Assembly (NCBI RefSeq): GCF_000719775.1
Contig: NZ_JOHR01000005.1
Span: forward strand, 124,001-188,000
Origin: Streptomyces sp. NRRL F-5135
GTDB taxonomy: Bacteria > Actinomycetota > Actinomycetes > Streptomycetales > Streptomycetaceae
Reading direction: 5' to 3'
DNA: 64,000 bases
Shown here: piece after piece, positions 49,241 through 58,636 of the stretch
Layout: every line of letters begins with the position of its first letter
How positions within the stretch are numbered: the stretch's first letter is position 1
The notes under the pieces: generated by a model
The model's input: the letters and a program-made list of their open reading frames with translations, nothing else
What the model was told of the DNA's origin: nothing
Databases searched by the model: none
Program-made: the position numbers and the translations under genes

Positions 49241-50890
49241 ATGAGCCAGCACGGCGCACAGGGCCGCTATGCGGGCGGTTCGGTCGCGGGTGGCCGCTAC
49301 CAGCTCCGCGACCTGCTCGGTGAGGGCGGCATGGCGTCCGTCTACCTGGCCTACGACTCGGCGCTGGACCGTCAGGTCGCCATCAAGACCCTGCACACGG
49401 AGCTGGGTCGCGAGCAGTCCTTCCGCGAGCGGTTCCGCCGCGAGGCCCAGGCCGTGGCCAAGCTGTCGCACACCAACATCGTCTCCGTCTTCGACACCGG
49501 AGAGGACGAGCTTGACGGTGCTCTGATGCCGTACATCGTCATGGAGTACGTCGAGGGGCAGCCGCTGGGCTCCGTGCTCCAGGCGGACGTCGCGCGGTAC
49601 GGCGCGATGCCGGCCGACAAGGCCCTCAAGGTGACGGCCGACGTGCTGGCCGCGCTGGAGACCAGCCACGAGATGGGGCTGGTGCACCGGGACATCAAGC
49701 CCGGCAACGTGATGATGACCAAACGCGGTGTGGTCAAGGTCATGGACTTCGGCATCGCACGCGCCATGCAGTCGGGTGTCACGTCCATGACGCAGACGGG
49801 CATGGTCGTCGGCACGCCGCAGTACCTGTCGCCGGAACAGGCGCTGGGGCGGGGCGTGGACGCCCGCTCCGACCTCTATTCGGTCGGGATCATGCTCTTC
49901 CAGCTGCTGACGGGGCGGCTGCCGTTCGAGGCGGATTCGGCGCTCGCGATCGCGTACGCGCACGTGCAGGAGGAGCCGCCCACGCCGTCCTCCGTCAACC
50001 GCGCGATCACCCCGGCGATGGACGCGCTGGTCGCCCGGGCGCTGAAGAAGAACCCGAACGAACGCTTCCCGAGCGCGGAGGCGATGCGCGACGAGTGCGA
50101 GCGGGTGCTGGGGGCGACCGGGCAGACGGCCGCGCCGGTGATCGTGCAGGGCCTGCCGCAGAACAGCGGCGCGGGGGTGGGGTCGGCGGTCTTCCCGCCC
50201 CTCGACCAGTCGGCGCCTGCCCCCTCTCCGCACCCCAACGCGCAGACGCCGTACCAGCAGCCGGGCCCGTACGGCACGCCGACGCCGCCCCCCGGCCACG
50301 GGACCGGCCCGGGATACGGCTACCCCCAGGCGGGCCAGGGCTACCAGGCCCCGGCGCCGATGTCCCCGCCCCCGGTTCCCCAGCCTTACAACGTCACGCC
50401 GCAGCAGACGACCGCCACCGGCCACGGCGTCGGCGGCGGCACGGGCGGCGGGCGGCGGACCATGCCGCTCGTCGTGGGCTCGATCGTGGTCGCGCTCCTG
50501 GCCATGGGCGGCCTGATAGTGGCCCTCTCCGCGAACGGCGGCGACGGCGGCAAGGGCGACCCGAGAGCCGACCAGTCCGCCGGCGCCGATCCCGCGGGTC
50601 ACCGCGATCCGGAGCGGAACCGGACGATCGACTCCGACGAGTGCACGGAGGCGCAGGACGACTTCTCGGACCCCACGAAGGTCCAGGCGCCCGACCTGCG
50701 GTACAAGGACATCCTGTCGGTGAAGGAGTGCCTGCGGGAGGCGGGCTGGACCTGGGCCGAGCCGAAGAAGAAGAACGACGGCTCCCAGGCGGAGGACATC
50801 GTGATCGAGCAGTTCCCGCGGCCGGGAGCGGCAATACCCGCCGATTCGCAGGAGTTCGAACTGACCATCTCCACGGGCAACGCGGGGTAG
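49241..50890 (+). CDS. Membrane Ser/Thr protein kinase with C-terminal PASTA-like domain
   Basis: 549 residues. Kinase domain (about 17-285): DLLGEGGMASVYLAYDSALD, Lys49 in QVAIKTL, LVHRDIKPGNVMM, VMDFGIARAM, GTPQYLSPEQALG. A Pro/Gln/Gly-rich juxtamembrane linker of about 120 residues follows. One helix lies near 408-430 (LVVGSIVVALLAMGGLIVAL). Outside, VKECLREAGWTWAEP and DIVIEQFPRPGAAIP form a single PASTA-like unit of the sort that senses peptidoglycan fragments, though it is quite diverged. It is divergent from the other kinase. Confidence 0.92.
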   Translation: MSQHGAQGRYAGGSVAGGRYQLRDLLGEGGMASVYLAYDSALDRQVAIKTLHTELGREQSFRERFRREAQAVAKLSHTNIVSVFDTGEDELDGALMPYIVMEYVEGQPLGSVLQADVARYGAMPADKALKVTADVLAALETSHEMGLVHRDIKPGNVMMTKRGVVKVMDFGIARAMQSGVTSMTQTGMVVGTPQYLSPEQALGRGVDARSDLYSVGIMLFQLLTGRLPFEADSALAIAYAHVQEEPPTPSSVNRAITPAMDALVARALKKNPNERFPSAEAMRDECERVLGATGQTAAPVIVQGLPQNSGAGVGSAVFPPLDQSAPAPSPHPNAQTPYQQPGPYGTPTPPPGHGTGPGYGYPQAGQGYQAPAPMSPPPVPQPYNVTPQQTTATGHGVGGGTGGGRRTMPLVVGSIVVALLAMGGLIVALSANGGDGGKGDPRADQSAGADPAGHRDPERNRTIDSDECTEAQDDFSDPTKVQAPDLRYKDILSVKECLREAGWTWAEPKKKNDGSQAEDIVIEQFPRPGAAIPADSQEFELTISTGNAG

Positions 50891-51136
50891 TTCGGCGCCG
50901 GGCACGGTTCGCCTTTGCGGGAGCGACGGCGGGCCGGCCGTCCCGCGCCGCTCCGTATCCTCCCCAAATCGTCGCGCGAGTCTCACGTAGCCCTTACACG
51001 GCCCCTCCGGAATCGCTGCGGGGCCTTACAGGGCCCTCCGGTGTCACCGCGCCTCTTTTGATCCCGCCTCATCCGGACGTGTCTGTTCCGGAACACTCCG
51101 GATGCCGGAGTTGTCGCCCCGTGTGACGCTGAGTCG

Positions 51137-51811
51137 GTGACCTCAACGTTCCGCGCGTCCTGCGCGATCGCGGTCGTGTCCGTCCTGCTGGCCGCGCCCG
51201 GCGCGGACGGCGGGGGGACGTCGCCGGCGCCGTCCGCCGGGGGGCATCCGACCACCGCCGTGCCGAGCGAGGCGCTGGCCGGGCACCCGGCCGGGGAGGG
51301 GCGGCAGCGGCCGGGACGGCCGGAGTCCGGGGACGCCCGGCCGGGCGAGCGCCCGGGCGAACCGGTGCCGAGCGCGAGTCCGTCCGCGCGGTCGTCGGCC
51401 GCCGCCTCCCCCGCCCGGTCGTCCGCCGCGCCGGCCGCGTCCGGCGTGCCTGCCTCCCCGGCCGCCTCCTCCTCCCGTACGGCCTCCCGCGTGACGCCCT
51501 CCGCCTCCGCCTCCGCGTCGGCGGACGCGTCGCCGTCCGGCAGCGGTACGGACGACGGAGCCGCCACCGGGGAGAGGAACGCGGACGGGCCGCGGGATCT
51601 GGAGGCGGAGGAGCACCGGGAGGACGCCGTCCACCCGCCCGAACCGCCCGCCGCGCCCCGTGACCGGCCGTCGGGCGACACCGGCGCGGTACGGGTGCGG
51701 GCGGTGGACGAGGCCATGACGCGCCCCGTTCCGGTCCTCACCCTGGGCGCCGGAATCGTGCTCCTCGGCCTGGGGCTCGGCTTCTTCGGGCTCCGGCTGC
51801 GACGCCGCTGA
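51137..51811 (+). CDS. Secreted Ser/Ala/Pro-rich protein with C-terminal membrane anchor
   Basis: 224 residues, low complexity. Signal-like start (RASCAIAVVSVLLAAPGADG), then about 150 residues dominated by Ser, Ala, Pro and Gly (SASPSARSSAAASP, SASASASADASPSGSG), probably a stretched wall-spanning stalk. It ends in a membrane helix (VLTLGAGIVLLGLGLGFFGL) with RLRRR. There is no LAxTG motif, so it is anchored by the helix. The start GTG 51137 has no ribosome site. Codon bias supports coding, but a biased GC-rich artefact is not fully excluded. Confidence 0.65.
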   Translation: MTSTFRASCAIAVVSVLLAAPGADGGGTSPAPSAGGHPTTAVPSEALAGHPAGEGRQRPGRPESGDARPGERPGEPVPSASPSARSSAAASPARSSAAPAASGVPASPAASSSRTASRVTPSASASASADASPSGSGTDDGAATGERNADGPRDLEAEEHREDAVHPPEPPAAPRDRPSGDTGAVRVRAVDEAMTRPVPVLTLGAGIVLLGLGLGFFGLRLRRR

Positions 51812-51925
51812 CCCACCACCGCGCGAACCGCCCCGGAACCGCTTCGTAACCACCTGGTCCCGGCCCGGCGTCATCCTTGCGACGGACTCGCAAGGTCCGT
51901 CTCAAGTTGCTTGGCGGGCCGCCAC

Positions 51926-51949
51926 ATACTCGGTATACATACTCAGTAT
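51926..51949. promoter_or_regulatory. Double PadR operator over the start codon
   Basis: ATACTCGGTAT (51926-51936) and ATACTCAGTAT (51939-51949) are near-identical palindromic 11-mers of the PadR type, 13 bp apart. The second includes the A and T of ATG 51948. TATACA (51934-51939) is a plausible -10, placing the transcript start at or next to the ATG, so a bound PadR would block a leaderless mRNA. Confidence 0.65.
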
Positions 51950-52709
51950 GTCGATACGTCACGGGCTACTCGCCCTCCTGGAACGTGGCCCGCGCTACGG
52001 CTCTCAGCTCCGTACGGAGTTCGAGTCCCGCACCGGTGCCACCTGGCCGCTCAACGTCGGCCAGGTCTACACGACCCTCGCCCGCCTGGAGCGCGACGGG
52101 ATGGTCGTCCAGGACGGCGAGGACGACGCGGGCCACGCCCTTTACGTCATCACGGACTCCGGACGCGACGAACTGCGGTCCTGGTTCCGTACGCCCGTCG
52201 ACCGCGCCAGCCCGCCCCGCGACGAACTGGCGATCAAACTCGCCATGGCGGTGGGGGCTCCGGGCGTCGACATCCGGGAGGTCATCCAGTCGCAGCGTCA
52301 CCACACGGTCAAGGCGATGCAGGACTACACGCGGCTCAAGGCGCGGGCCCTGACGGTCACGCCCACGGACCGGGACGACGTCGCGTGGCTGCTCGTACTG
52401 GACCAGCTCATCTTCCAGACAGAGGCCGAGGCCCGCTGGCTCGACCACTGCGAACAGCGGCTGATCCGGCTCTCGCTGGTGATTCCGCCGGAGGCCGGTG
52501 ACGCGACGGCGGGCTCCCTCACGGACTCGCCCACGGACTCGCTCCCGGACTCGCTCACGAACAGAGACTCAGGCTCAGGAACCCACACAGGCACAGGCAC
52601 AAGCACAGACGCCGTCACGGACACGGACACAGGCACGAGCGAAGACAAGGGCACGCGCCCGGTCGCCCGCGCGGGCGGCTCCCGGCCGGGCCGGACAGCC
52701 CGGCGGTAA
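51948..52709 (+). CDS. PadR-family transcriptional regulator
   Basis: 253 residues. The winged helix (about 1-80) is MSIRHGLLALLERGPRYGSQ, LNVGQVYTTLARLERDGMVV. The PadR C-terminal helical domain runs to about 180 (DWLLVLDQLIFQTEAEARWL-like). Residues 185-253 are an unusual tail of Ser/Thr/Asp repeats (DSPTDSLPDS, GTGTSTDAVTDTDTG) ending in basic residues. No ribosome site precedes ATG 51948. It most likely represses itself and the ABC transporter genes 260 bp downstream, which is a common PadR arrangement. Confidence 0.9.
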   Translation: MSIRHGLLALLERGPRYGSQLRTEFESRTGATWPLNVGQVYTTLARLERDGMVVQDGEDDAGHALYVITDSGRDELRSWFRTPVDRASPPRDELAIKLAMAVGAPGVDIREVIQSQRHHTVKAMQDYTRLKARALTVTPTDRDDVAWLLVLDQLIFQTEAEARWLDHCEQRLIRLSLVIPPEAGDATAGSLTDSPTDSLPDSLTNRDSGSGTHTGTGTSTDAVTDTDTGTSEDKGTRPVARAGGSRPGRTARR

Positions 52710-52970
52710 CCGGCCGGCCCGGCGGTAACCGGGCCCAGCGGGCGACCGGTCGGCCCGGTTCGCCGGCCGATGGCGCCGCGCCCTCCGAGCCGGCCCACCC
52801 GGCATCGGCCCCACCCCCGCCCCGGCTCCGCCGCGCGGTCCGCTCCGCCGCCCGCCGACGGCCCCGCGGCGGGACGGGCCGGGCCCGCCCGCCCCGCCGC
52901 TCCCACGCTTCTTCCGCACACCCAACCGCTTCGTACGCACCCCCGCGTACGCCAAGGGGAGAACACACCC

Positions 52971-53816
52971 ATGCCTCGACACCCGCACAACAGCCCGCAG
53001 CACGGACCACGGCCCGATGCCGACGCGCCGCACGCTTCGCAGCGCCCGTCGCCGCTCACCGCGGCGCCGTCGCCGAACTCGGCGCGCTCGGCCGACCCCG
53101 TCCTCCGGCTGGTGGAGCTGACCCGCGTCCACGGCAGTGGCGCCACCGAGGTACAGGCCCTGCGCGGCATCAACCTGGACCTCTTCCCCGGCGAACTCGT
53201 CGCCATCATGGGACCGTCCGGATCCGGCAAGTCCACGCTGCTCACCATCGCGGGCGGCCTCGACAAGCCGACCTCCGGCAGCGTGATCGTCGAGGGCACC
53301 GACATCACCACCACCGACCGCAAGAGCCTCGCGGCCCTGCGCCGCCGCAGCATCGGCTACGTCTTCCAGGACTACAACCTCATCCCGGCTCTCACCGCGG
53401 CCGAGAACATCGCCCTCCCCCGGGAACTCGACGGCATATCCGCGCGCAAGGCGCGTGCCGAGGCGCTGGCCGCACTCGAGGAGATCGGGCTCACCCAGCT
53501 CGCCGACCGGTTCCCGGACGAGATGTCGGGTGGCCAGCAGCAGCGGGTGGCACTCGCCCGCGCGCTCGTCGGCGACCGCCGGCTGGTCCTCGCGGACGAG
53601 CCGACCGGTGCGCTGGACTCCGAGACCGGTGAGGCCGTCCTCGCCCTGCTGCGGTCCCGCTGCGACGCGGGCGCCGCCGGCGTCCTGGTCACCCACGAGC
53701 CGCGCTTCGCGGCCTGGGCGGACCGGGTGGTCTTCCTGCGGGACGGTTCCGTGGTCGACCAGACCCTCCGTTCCTCCGCGGACTCGCTGCTCACCGGGCA
53801 GGCGGCCGACCTGTGA
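52971..53816 (+). CDS. ABC transporter ATP-binding protein, MacB/LolD type
   Basis: 281 residues. A His/Pro-rich N-terminus of about 40 residues precedes the ATPase. Walker A is MGPSGSGKST, Q-loop FQDYNLIPAL, signature MSGGQQQRVALARAL, Walker B LVLADEPTGALD, H-loop VTHEPRF. It belongs to the group that works with FtsX-like permeases and exports or extracts envelope molecules or peptides. ATG 52971 follows AAGGGGAG. Its stop overlaps the permease start by 4 bp. Confidence 0.93.
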   Translation: MPRHPHNSPQHGPRPDADAPHASQRPSPLTAAPSPNSARSADPVLRLVELTRVHGSGATEVQALRGINLDLFPGELVAIMGPSGSGKSTLLTIAGGLDKPTSGSVIVEGTDITTTDRKSLAALRRRSIGYVFQDYNLIPALTAAENIALPRELDGISARKARAEALAALEEIGLTQLADRFPDEMSGGQQQRVALARALVGDRRLVLADEPTGALDSETGEAVLALLRSRCDAGAAGVLVTHEPRFAAWADRVVFLRDGSVVDQTLRSSADSLLTGQAADL

Positions 53817-56662
53817 AGACCTGGTTCCACTCCTGGCGCGCCGCGGTGCGCATAGCCCGCCGTGACGCCTGGCGCTTCAAGGGACGCAGCTTCCTCGTCC
53901 TGGCCATGCTCACCCTCCCCATCCTCGGGGTGGGCGCCGCCGATCTGACGTACCGCAGTTCGGAGCTCTCCGTCGAGGAGACCCTGACCCGGGACATGGG
54001 CCGGTCGGACGCCCGGATCTCCGACCCCGAGCTGGGCGGCGCCCCGCTCTACCAGGGCCCGGACGGCAACGGCTACCGCCCGGTCGGAGACTTCGAGAAC
54101 AAGCCGTATCCGGAGGGCCCCGCAGACCTCGAGAAGGGTGTCCCGGCCGGGGCCACCACGCTGGAGGACTCGACCGGGACGGGCAAGCTCCGTACCTCGT
54201 ACGGTCTGCTCCCGACCGAGATCCGTGAGCTGAAGGCGTCGGACCCGATGGCCGAGGGCATCATGCGGCTCACCGAGGGCCGCTTCCCCCAGCGGAGCGG
54301 CGAGATCGCGGCGACCACTCACTTCCTGGAGGCCGGCAAGCTGAGCGTGGGCGACTCGGTCACCGCGCGGGGCCTCGACACCTCGTACCGGATCGTGGGG
54401 GCCTATGAACTGCCCAGCGACCTCAACACCGATCAGGTCAACGCGCTCCCCGGGACCTTCCTCGCGCCGCTCGACAAGGCGCTGAAGGCGGACGAGCTGC
54501 CCGGCGTGGAATCCAGCACCACCCACCTGGTGAAGATCTCCGGTGGTTTCACGTGGAACATGGTCAAGGAGACCAACAAGCACGGCCTCGTCGTGACGTC
54601 CCGGGCCGTGGCGCTGAACCCGCCGGCCCTTTCCGATGTCCCCCTGTACCAGGAGGCGGGTGAGTCCCCGTACGACTCGGGCGGGGGAATCGAGGACGAA
54701 GAGATGGTGATCCTGGCCACCGTGGTCGGACTCGCCATGCTGGAGATCTGCCTGCTGGCAGGCCCCGCGTTCGCCGTCGGTGCCCGGCGCTCGCGCCGCC
54801 AGCTCGGTCTCGTGGGCGCCAACGGCGGCGACCGGTCGCACATCCGTGCCGTGGTCCTCGCGGGCGGCCTGGTGATCGGAGTGGCCTCCGCCGTGGTCGG
54901 CACGGTCCTGGCCTTCGGTCTCACCGTGGCCGTGCGCCCGCTGATGGAGGAGTACCTGGGGCAGCGCTTCGAAGGCCTCGACATCCGGCCGCTGGAACTG
55001 CTCGGCATCGCGCTCATCGCCGTGGTGACCGGCCTGCTCGCCGCGATCGTCCCGGCCATTACCGCCTCCCGGCAGACGGTGCTGGCCTCGCTGACCGGCC
55101 GCCGGGGCGTCCGCAAGAGCAGCAGGGTGCTCCCGGTGCTCGGGCTGATCGCCACCGCACTGGGTGCGGCGATCGCTCTGTACGGGACGACGCTGTCCTC
55201 GCAGGTGACGCTCGTCGCGGCCGGCAGCGCGCTGGCCGAGCTGGGTGTCGTCGCGATGACGCCGGCGCTGGTGGGCTTCTTCGGCCGGGCCGGGCGCTGG
55301 ATGCCGCTCTCGCCCCGGCTGGCCCTGCGGGACGCCGTACGGAACCGGGGGCGCACGGCGCCCGCCGTGGCCGCGGTGCTGGCCGCGGTCGCCGGCTCGG
55401 TGGCCGTCGCCACGTACGCCGCGAGCGACGACGCGGAACAGCGGGCCAAGTACGAGTCGTCCCTCCCGTACGGCGCAGTGTCCGCCGTCGTCGACGACGG
55501 CGACAGCCGGGACGTGCCGGCGGTACGCGACGCGATCCAGAAGAATCTGTCCATCGATGTCCGGGCCGATGTCGACCGTGTCCTGGTGGGCAAGGCCGGC
55601 TGTCGGATGTACTACGGCGGCGAGGACGGCTGCGGGAGCGTCGAGATCGCCGTCCCCAAGGCCAATGTGTGCCCGCTGTGGGCCCCCGATGTCCAGGATG
55701 CGGAACTGGAGTTCAGCGCGGCGGAGCGGCGCAAACTCATGAAGGATCCCCGCTGCGAGGAGAACAACGACTACAGCGGCATCGAGGCGGGCATCCTGAT
55801 CGGCGGTCCCGAGGTGCTCGACGTACTCGGCATCAAGGATCCGGCGGCCAAGACGGCGCTGGCGGACGGCCGGGCCGTGTCGTTCAACAAGTTCAACCTC
55901 CAGAAGGACGGCAAGGTCGGGATCCGTCTGATCATGGACTCCGACGCGGCGCAGGAGGCGATCTCGGACGGCAAGGAAGCGCCGGGCGAGGTCAAGTCGA
56001 TCGCGGCGCACCAGGTCAAGGGTGACCCCCGGTCGTACGGTGCCGAGGTCCTCATGACTCCGGCCACGGCCAAGGCGGCGGGCCTCAAGACCGCTCCGGT
56101 CGGCGCGTACTACTCGACGAGCGCCCTGCCGAGCAGTGAGCAGCAGCAGAAGCTGAACGGCGACCTCGACAAGCTCGGGTCGAGCGTCAGCCTGCGGGTG
56201 GAGCAGGGCTACGTCGGCGACAGCAACACCACCCTGCTGGTGCTGACCGTCTTCGCCGGACTGATCACCCTCGGTGCCGCGGCCATCGCGACCGGGCTCG
56301 CCCAGGCCGACGCCGAGGCCGACCTGAAGACGCTGGAGGCCGTCGGCGCCCCGTCCCGGGTGCGCAGGACGCTCAGCGGCTTCCAGTGCGGGGTGGTGGC
56401 CACGATGGGAGTGGTGCTGGGCTCGCTGGCCGGCGTGCTCCCGGCGGTCGCCCTCCGGCTGACCGAGCGCCGGAGCGCCATGGAAATGTTCCAGGAGTCG
56501 CTGGACGAGGCGCTGGGCACCCCCTCGTCGCCGTACACGCCGATCGTGATCCCCTGGGAGACGCTGGGCGGTCTGCTGATCGTCGTACCTCTGGTCGCCA
56601 CTGTCCTGGCCGCCTTGGTCACCCGCTCGAACGGCTCGATGGGCCGCCGCGCGGTGACGTAG
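53813..56662 (+). CDS. ABC transporter permease, FtsX-like, two-module
   Basis: 949 residues, starting at GTG 53813 (GTGA overlap with the ATPase). Helix 1 lies near 25-45, followed by a large extracytoplasmic domain (about 46-290). Three helices of the first FtsX domain follow (about 295-430), then a central pair. A second extracytoplasmic domain (about 540-790) and a second FtsX domain (TLLVLTVFAGLITLGAAAIA and later) complete the protein. Cys pairs in the second outer domain (GCRMYYGGEDGCG) may form disulfides. Likely role: antimicrobial or lipid export, or envelope stress, under PadR. The substrate is unknown. Confidence 0.92.
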   Translation: MKTWFHSWRAAVRIARRDAWRFKGRSFLVLAMLTLPILGVGAADLTYRSSELSVEETLTRDMGRSDARISDPELGGAPLYQGPDGNGYRPVGDFENKPYPEGPADLEKGVPAGATTLEDSTGTGKLRTSYGLLPTEIRELKASDPMAEGIMRLTEGRFPQRSGEIAATTHFLEAGKLSVGDSVTARGLDTSYRIVGAYELPSDLNTDQVNALPGTFLAPLDKALKADELPGVESSTTHLVKISGGFTWNMVKETNKHGLVVTSRAVALNPPALSDVPLYQEAGESPYDSGGGIEDEEMVILATVVGLAMLEICLLAGPAFAVGARRSRRQLGLVGANGGDRSHIRAVVLAGGLVIGVASAVVGTVLAFGLTVAVRPLMEEYLGQRFEGLDIRPLELLGIALIAVVTGLLAAIVPAITASRQTVLASLTGRRGVRKSSRVLPVLGLIATALGAAIALYGTTLSSQVTLVAAGSALAELGVVAMTPALVGFFGRAGRWMPLSPRLALRDAVRNRGRTAPAVAAVLAAVAGSVAVATYAASDDAEQRAKYESSLPYGAVSAVVDDGDSRDVPAVRDAIQKNLSIDVRADVDRVLVGKAGCRMYYGGEDGCGSVEIAVPKANVCPLWAPDVQDAELEFSAAERRKLMKDPRCEENNDYSGIEAGILIGGPEVLDVLGIKDPAAKTALADGRAVSFNKFNLQKDGKVGIRLIMDSDAAQEAISDGKEAPGEVKSIAAHQVKGDPRSYGAEVLMTPATAKAAGLKTAPVGAYYSTSALPSSEQQQKLNGDLDKLGSSVSLRVEQGYVGDSNTTLLVLTVFAGLITLGAAAIATGLAQADAEADLKTLEAVGAPSRVRRTLSGFQCGVVATMGVVLGSLAGVLPAVALRLTERRSAMEMFQESLDEALGTPSSPYTPIVIPWETLGGLLIVVPLVATVLAALVTRSNGSMGRRAVT
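54546..54559. other. Near-consensus parS (one mismatch)
   Basis: GTTTCACGTGGAAC differs from the parS consensus GTTTCACGTGAAAC at one position. It lies within the permease coding sequence (codons for GFTWN). Streptomyces chromosomes carry some variant parS sites near oriC, so it may bind ParB weakly, but it could also be chance. Confidence 0.4.
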
Positions 56663-56754
56663 ACGGCGCCTTCTGGCCGCGTGTCCGTGCCCCCGTACGA
56701 GGTGGATCACCTTCGTACGGGGGCACGCCACGTGTGGGCGACGGGTGCGCGACA

Positions 56755-57309
56755 ATGGAGCGCATGGAGATGCCGAGGAACGAACGGTCGCAGGAGAGCC
56801 CCCATGTCCTCGTGGTGGGGCAGGACGGGATGGCGCTCGGCGGCGGGGGAACCGACGACGAGGCGCGCGAGGTCCCGGTGACGGAGATGGTCGAACAGCC
56901 CGCCAAGGTCATGCGTATCGGCAGCATGATCAAGCAGCTTCTGGAGGAGGTACGGGCGGCTCCTCTGGACGAGGCGAGCCGGGTGCGGCTCAAGGAGATC
57001 CACGCCGGCTCCGTGAAGGAGCTGGAGGACGGGCTCGCACCCGAACTGGTCGAGGAGCTGGAGCGGCTCTCCCTGCCCTTCACCGACGAGGCGATCCCCT
57101 CGGAGGCGGAGCTGCGGATCGCCCAGGCTCAGCTGGTGGGCTGGCTGGAGGGGCTCTTCCACGGCATCCAGACGGCGCTCTTCGCCCAGCAGATGGCGGC
57201 GCGGGCCCAGCTGGAGCAGATGCGCCGCGCGCTGCCGCCCGGCTCGCTGCCGGAGGAAGAGGTCGGCGACCAGGGCCACGGCGCGATCCGGTCGGGCCCT
57301 TACCTGTAA
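56755..57309 (+). CDS. bpa: Bacterial proteasome activator Bpa/PafE (DUF2587)
   Basis: 184 residues. The family is an ATP-independent ring that opens the 20S proteasome gate. The conserved helical core is KVMRIGSMIKQLLEEVRAAP, RLKEIHAGSVKELEDGLAPE, VEELERLSLPFTDEAIPSEA and VGWLEGLFHGIQTALFAQQM. The very C-terminus is SGPYL, in place of the GQYL tail that docks into the proteasome in mycobacteria; the YL end is kept. The N-terminal 50 residues are variable. Start ATG 56755 or 56764; neither has a clear ribosome site. No proteasome genes are in the window. Confidence 0.9.
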   Translation: MERMEMPRNERSQESPHVLVVGQDGMALGGGGTDDEAREVPVTEMVEQPAKVMRIGSMIKQLLEEVRAAPLDEASRVRLKEIHAGSVKELEDGLAPELVEELERLSLPFTDEAIPSEAELRIAQAQLVGWLEGLFHGIQTALFAQQMAARAQLEQMRRALPPGSLPEEEVGDQGHGAIRSGPYL

Positions 57310-57612
57310 TCGCCTGTGGGCGGGCCCGTACCGCTGTACGACCACCTCGCCCGCGGGAAGCGGGTCTCGTCGCGGAGAGCGGGTCCGTCCGGCTGCCGTA
57401 CCGCTGGAAGCGGCGCTCACCTGTACGTACGGGTACGGCGGGTGACGGGCCCGGCGCGACGGGCGCGGCCCGGGCATGGCGCGCGGGCCGTCGGCGGCCA
57501 CCTGCCCGCACCGGGTGCGCCCGGGCGTACGGGCCGGGCGGGAGCCGGCCGTTCCGCTCGCGCGGAGGCCGGCCCGCTCGCTCCGTCGTCGGCCGGCGAC
57601 CGGCCTCGCCGC

Positions 57613-57647
57613 CGGCCGGCCCGTCGGCCGGCCCGTCGGCCGGCCGT
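57613..57647. repeat. Three tandem 12-bp CGGCCGGCCCGT units
   Basis: Copies start at 57613, 57625 and 57637, the last cut short by the oxidoreductase stop codon. They end the 337-bp gap between convergent genes (57310-57646). The gap has many GGCCGG hairpins that could terminate both transcripts, but no gene. Confidence 0.6.
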
Positions 57648-58636
57648 CAGACCGCCACGGGGGTGAGCAGCAGCAGCTTGCCGACGTGGCCGCCGGCCTC
57701 CAGCGCGCGATGCGCCTCGGCCGCCTGCTCCATCGGCAGTGAGCGGTCCACGATCGGGCGGATGTCACCGCCCTCGATGAGCGGCCATACGTGCTCCCGT
57801 ACGGCCGCGACGATCGCGGCCTTCTCGGTCAGCGGGCGGGCCCGCAGCGAGGTGGCCGTGACCGCCCCGCGCTTGTTCAGCAGGGCGCCCAGGTTCAGCT
57901 CGCCCTTCACCCCGCCCTGGAGGCCGATCACGGCGATCCGGCCGTTGACGGCCAGGGACCGGACGTTCCGGTCCAGGTACTTCGCCCCGACGATGTCCAG
58001 GATGACATCGGCGCCCGCGCCGTCCGTGGCCTTCCGGATCTCCTCGACGAAGTCCTGTTCGTGGTAGTCGATCAGGATGTCCGCGCCCAGTTCGGCACAG
58101 CGCGCCAGCCGGTCCGCACCGCCCGCCGTGACCGCGACCCGCGCGCCCACGGCCTTGGCGAGTTGGATCGCCATCGTGCCGATCCCGCTGGCCCCGCCGT
58201 GCACCAGCAGCGTCTCGCCCGGCCGCAGGTGGGACACCATGAAGACGTTCGACCAGACCGTCGCGGTGACCTCGGGCAGCCCCGCGGCCGTGGCCAGGTC
58301 CACCCCCGTGGGCGCGGGCAGCAGTTGCCCCGCGGGCACGGCGACCTTCTCCGCGTATCCGCCGCCGGCCAGCAGCGCGCACACCTCGTCACCCACGGAC
58401 CAGCCCGAGACGCCGGGCCCCAGCGCGCTGACGCGGCCGGCGCACTCCAGGCCCGGGTACGGGGACGAACCGGGGGGCGGATCGTAGAAGCCCTGCCGCT
58501 GGAGGACATCCGCACGGTTGACGGCGCTCGCGACGACCTCGACGAGCACCTCCCCCTCACCGGGCACGGGATCGGGGACCTCGGCCCAGACGAGTGCGTC
58601 GGGGCCGCCGGGTTCCGGAATCGTGATCGCATACAT
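57647..58636 (-). CDS. NAD(P)H:quinone oxidoreductase, zinc-free MDR family (Qor/PIG3)
   Basis: 329 residues. MDR fold: MYAITIPEPGGPDALVW start, VNRADVLQRQGFYDPPPG substrate loop and LECAGRVSALG. The Rossmann motif is GGASGIGTMAIQLAKAVGAR then ELGADILIDYHEQDFVEEI. The zinc ligands of alcohol dehydrogenases are absent, so quinone or enone reduction with NADPH is expected. I chose ATG 58636; the extra residues to 58711 are not family-like. It ends close to the repeats that separate it from bpa. Confidence 0.92.
   Translation of the reverse strand: MYAITIPEPGGPDALVWAEVPDPVPGEGEVLVEVVASAVNRADVLQRQGFYDPPPGSSPYPGLECAGRVSALGPGVSGWSVGDEVCALLAGGGYAEKVAVPAGQLLPAPTGVDLATAAGLPEVTATVWSNVFMVSHLRPGETLLVHGGASGIGTMAIQLAKAVGARVAVTAGGADRLARCAELGADILIDYHEQDFVEEIRKATDGAGADVILDIVGAKYLDRNVRSLAVNGRIAVIGLQGGVKGELNLGALLNKRGAVTATSLRARPLTEKAAIVAAVREHVWPLIEGGDIRPIVDRSLPMEQAAEAHRALEAGGHVGKLLLLTPVAV

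Noticed and set aside
53372..56755. 1127-codon minus-strand open frame opposite the FtsX permease
   Set aside because: It is a low-complexity His/Arg/Gly shadow. The plus strand encodes the permease with a 4-bp overlap to its ATPase.
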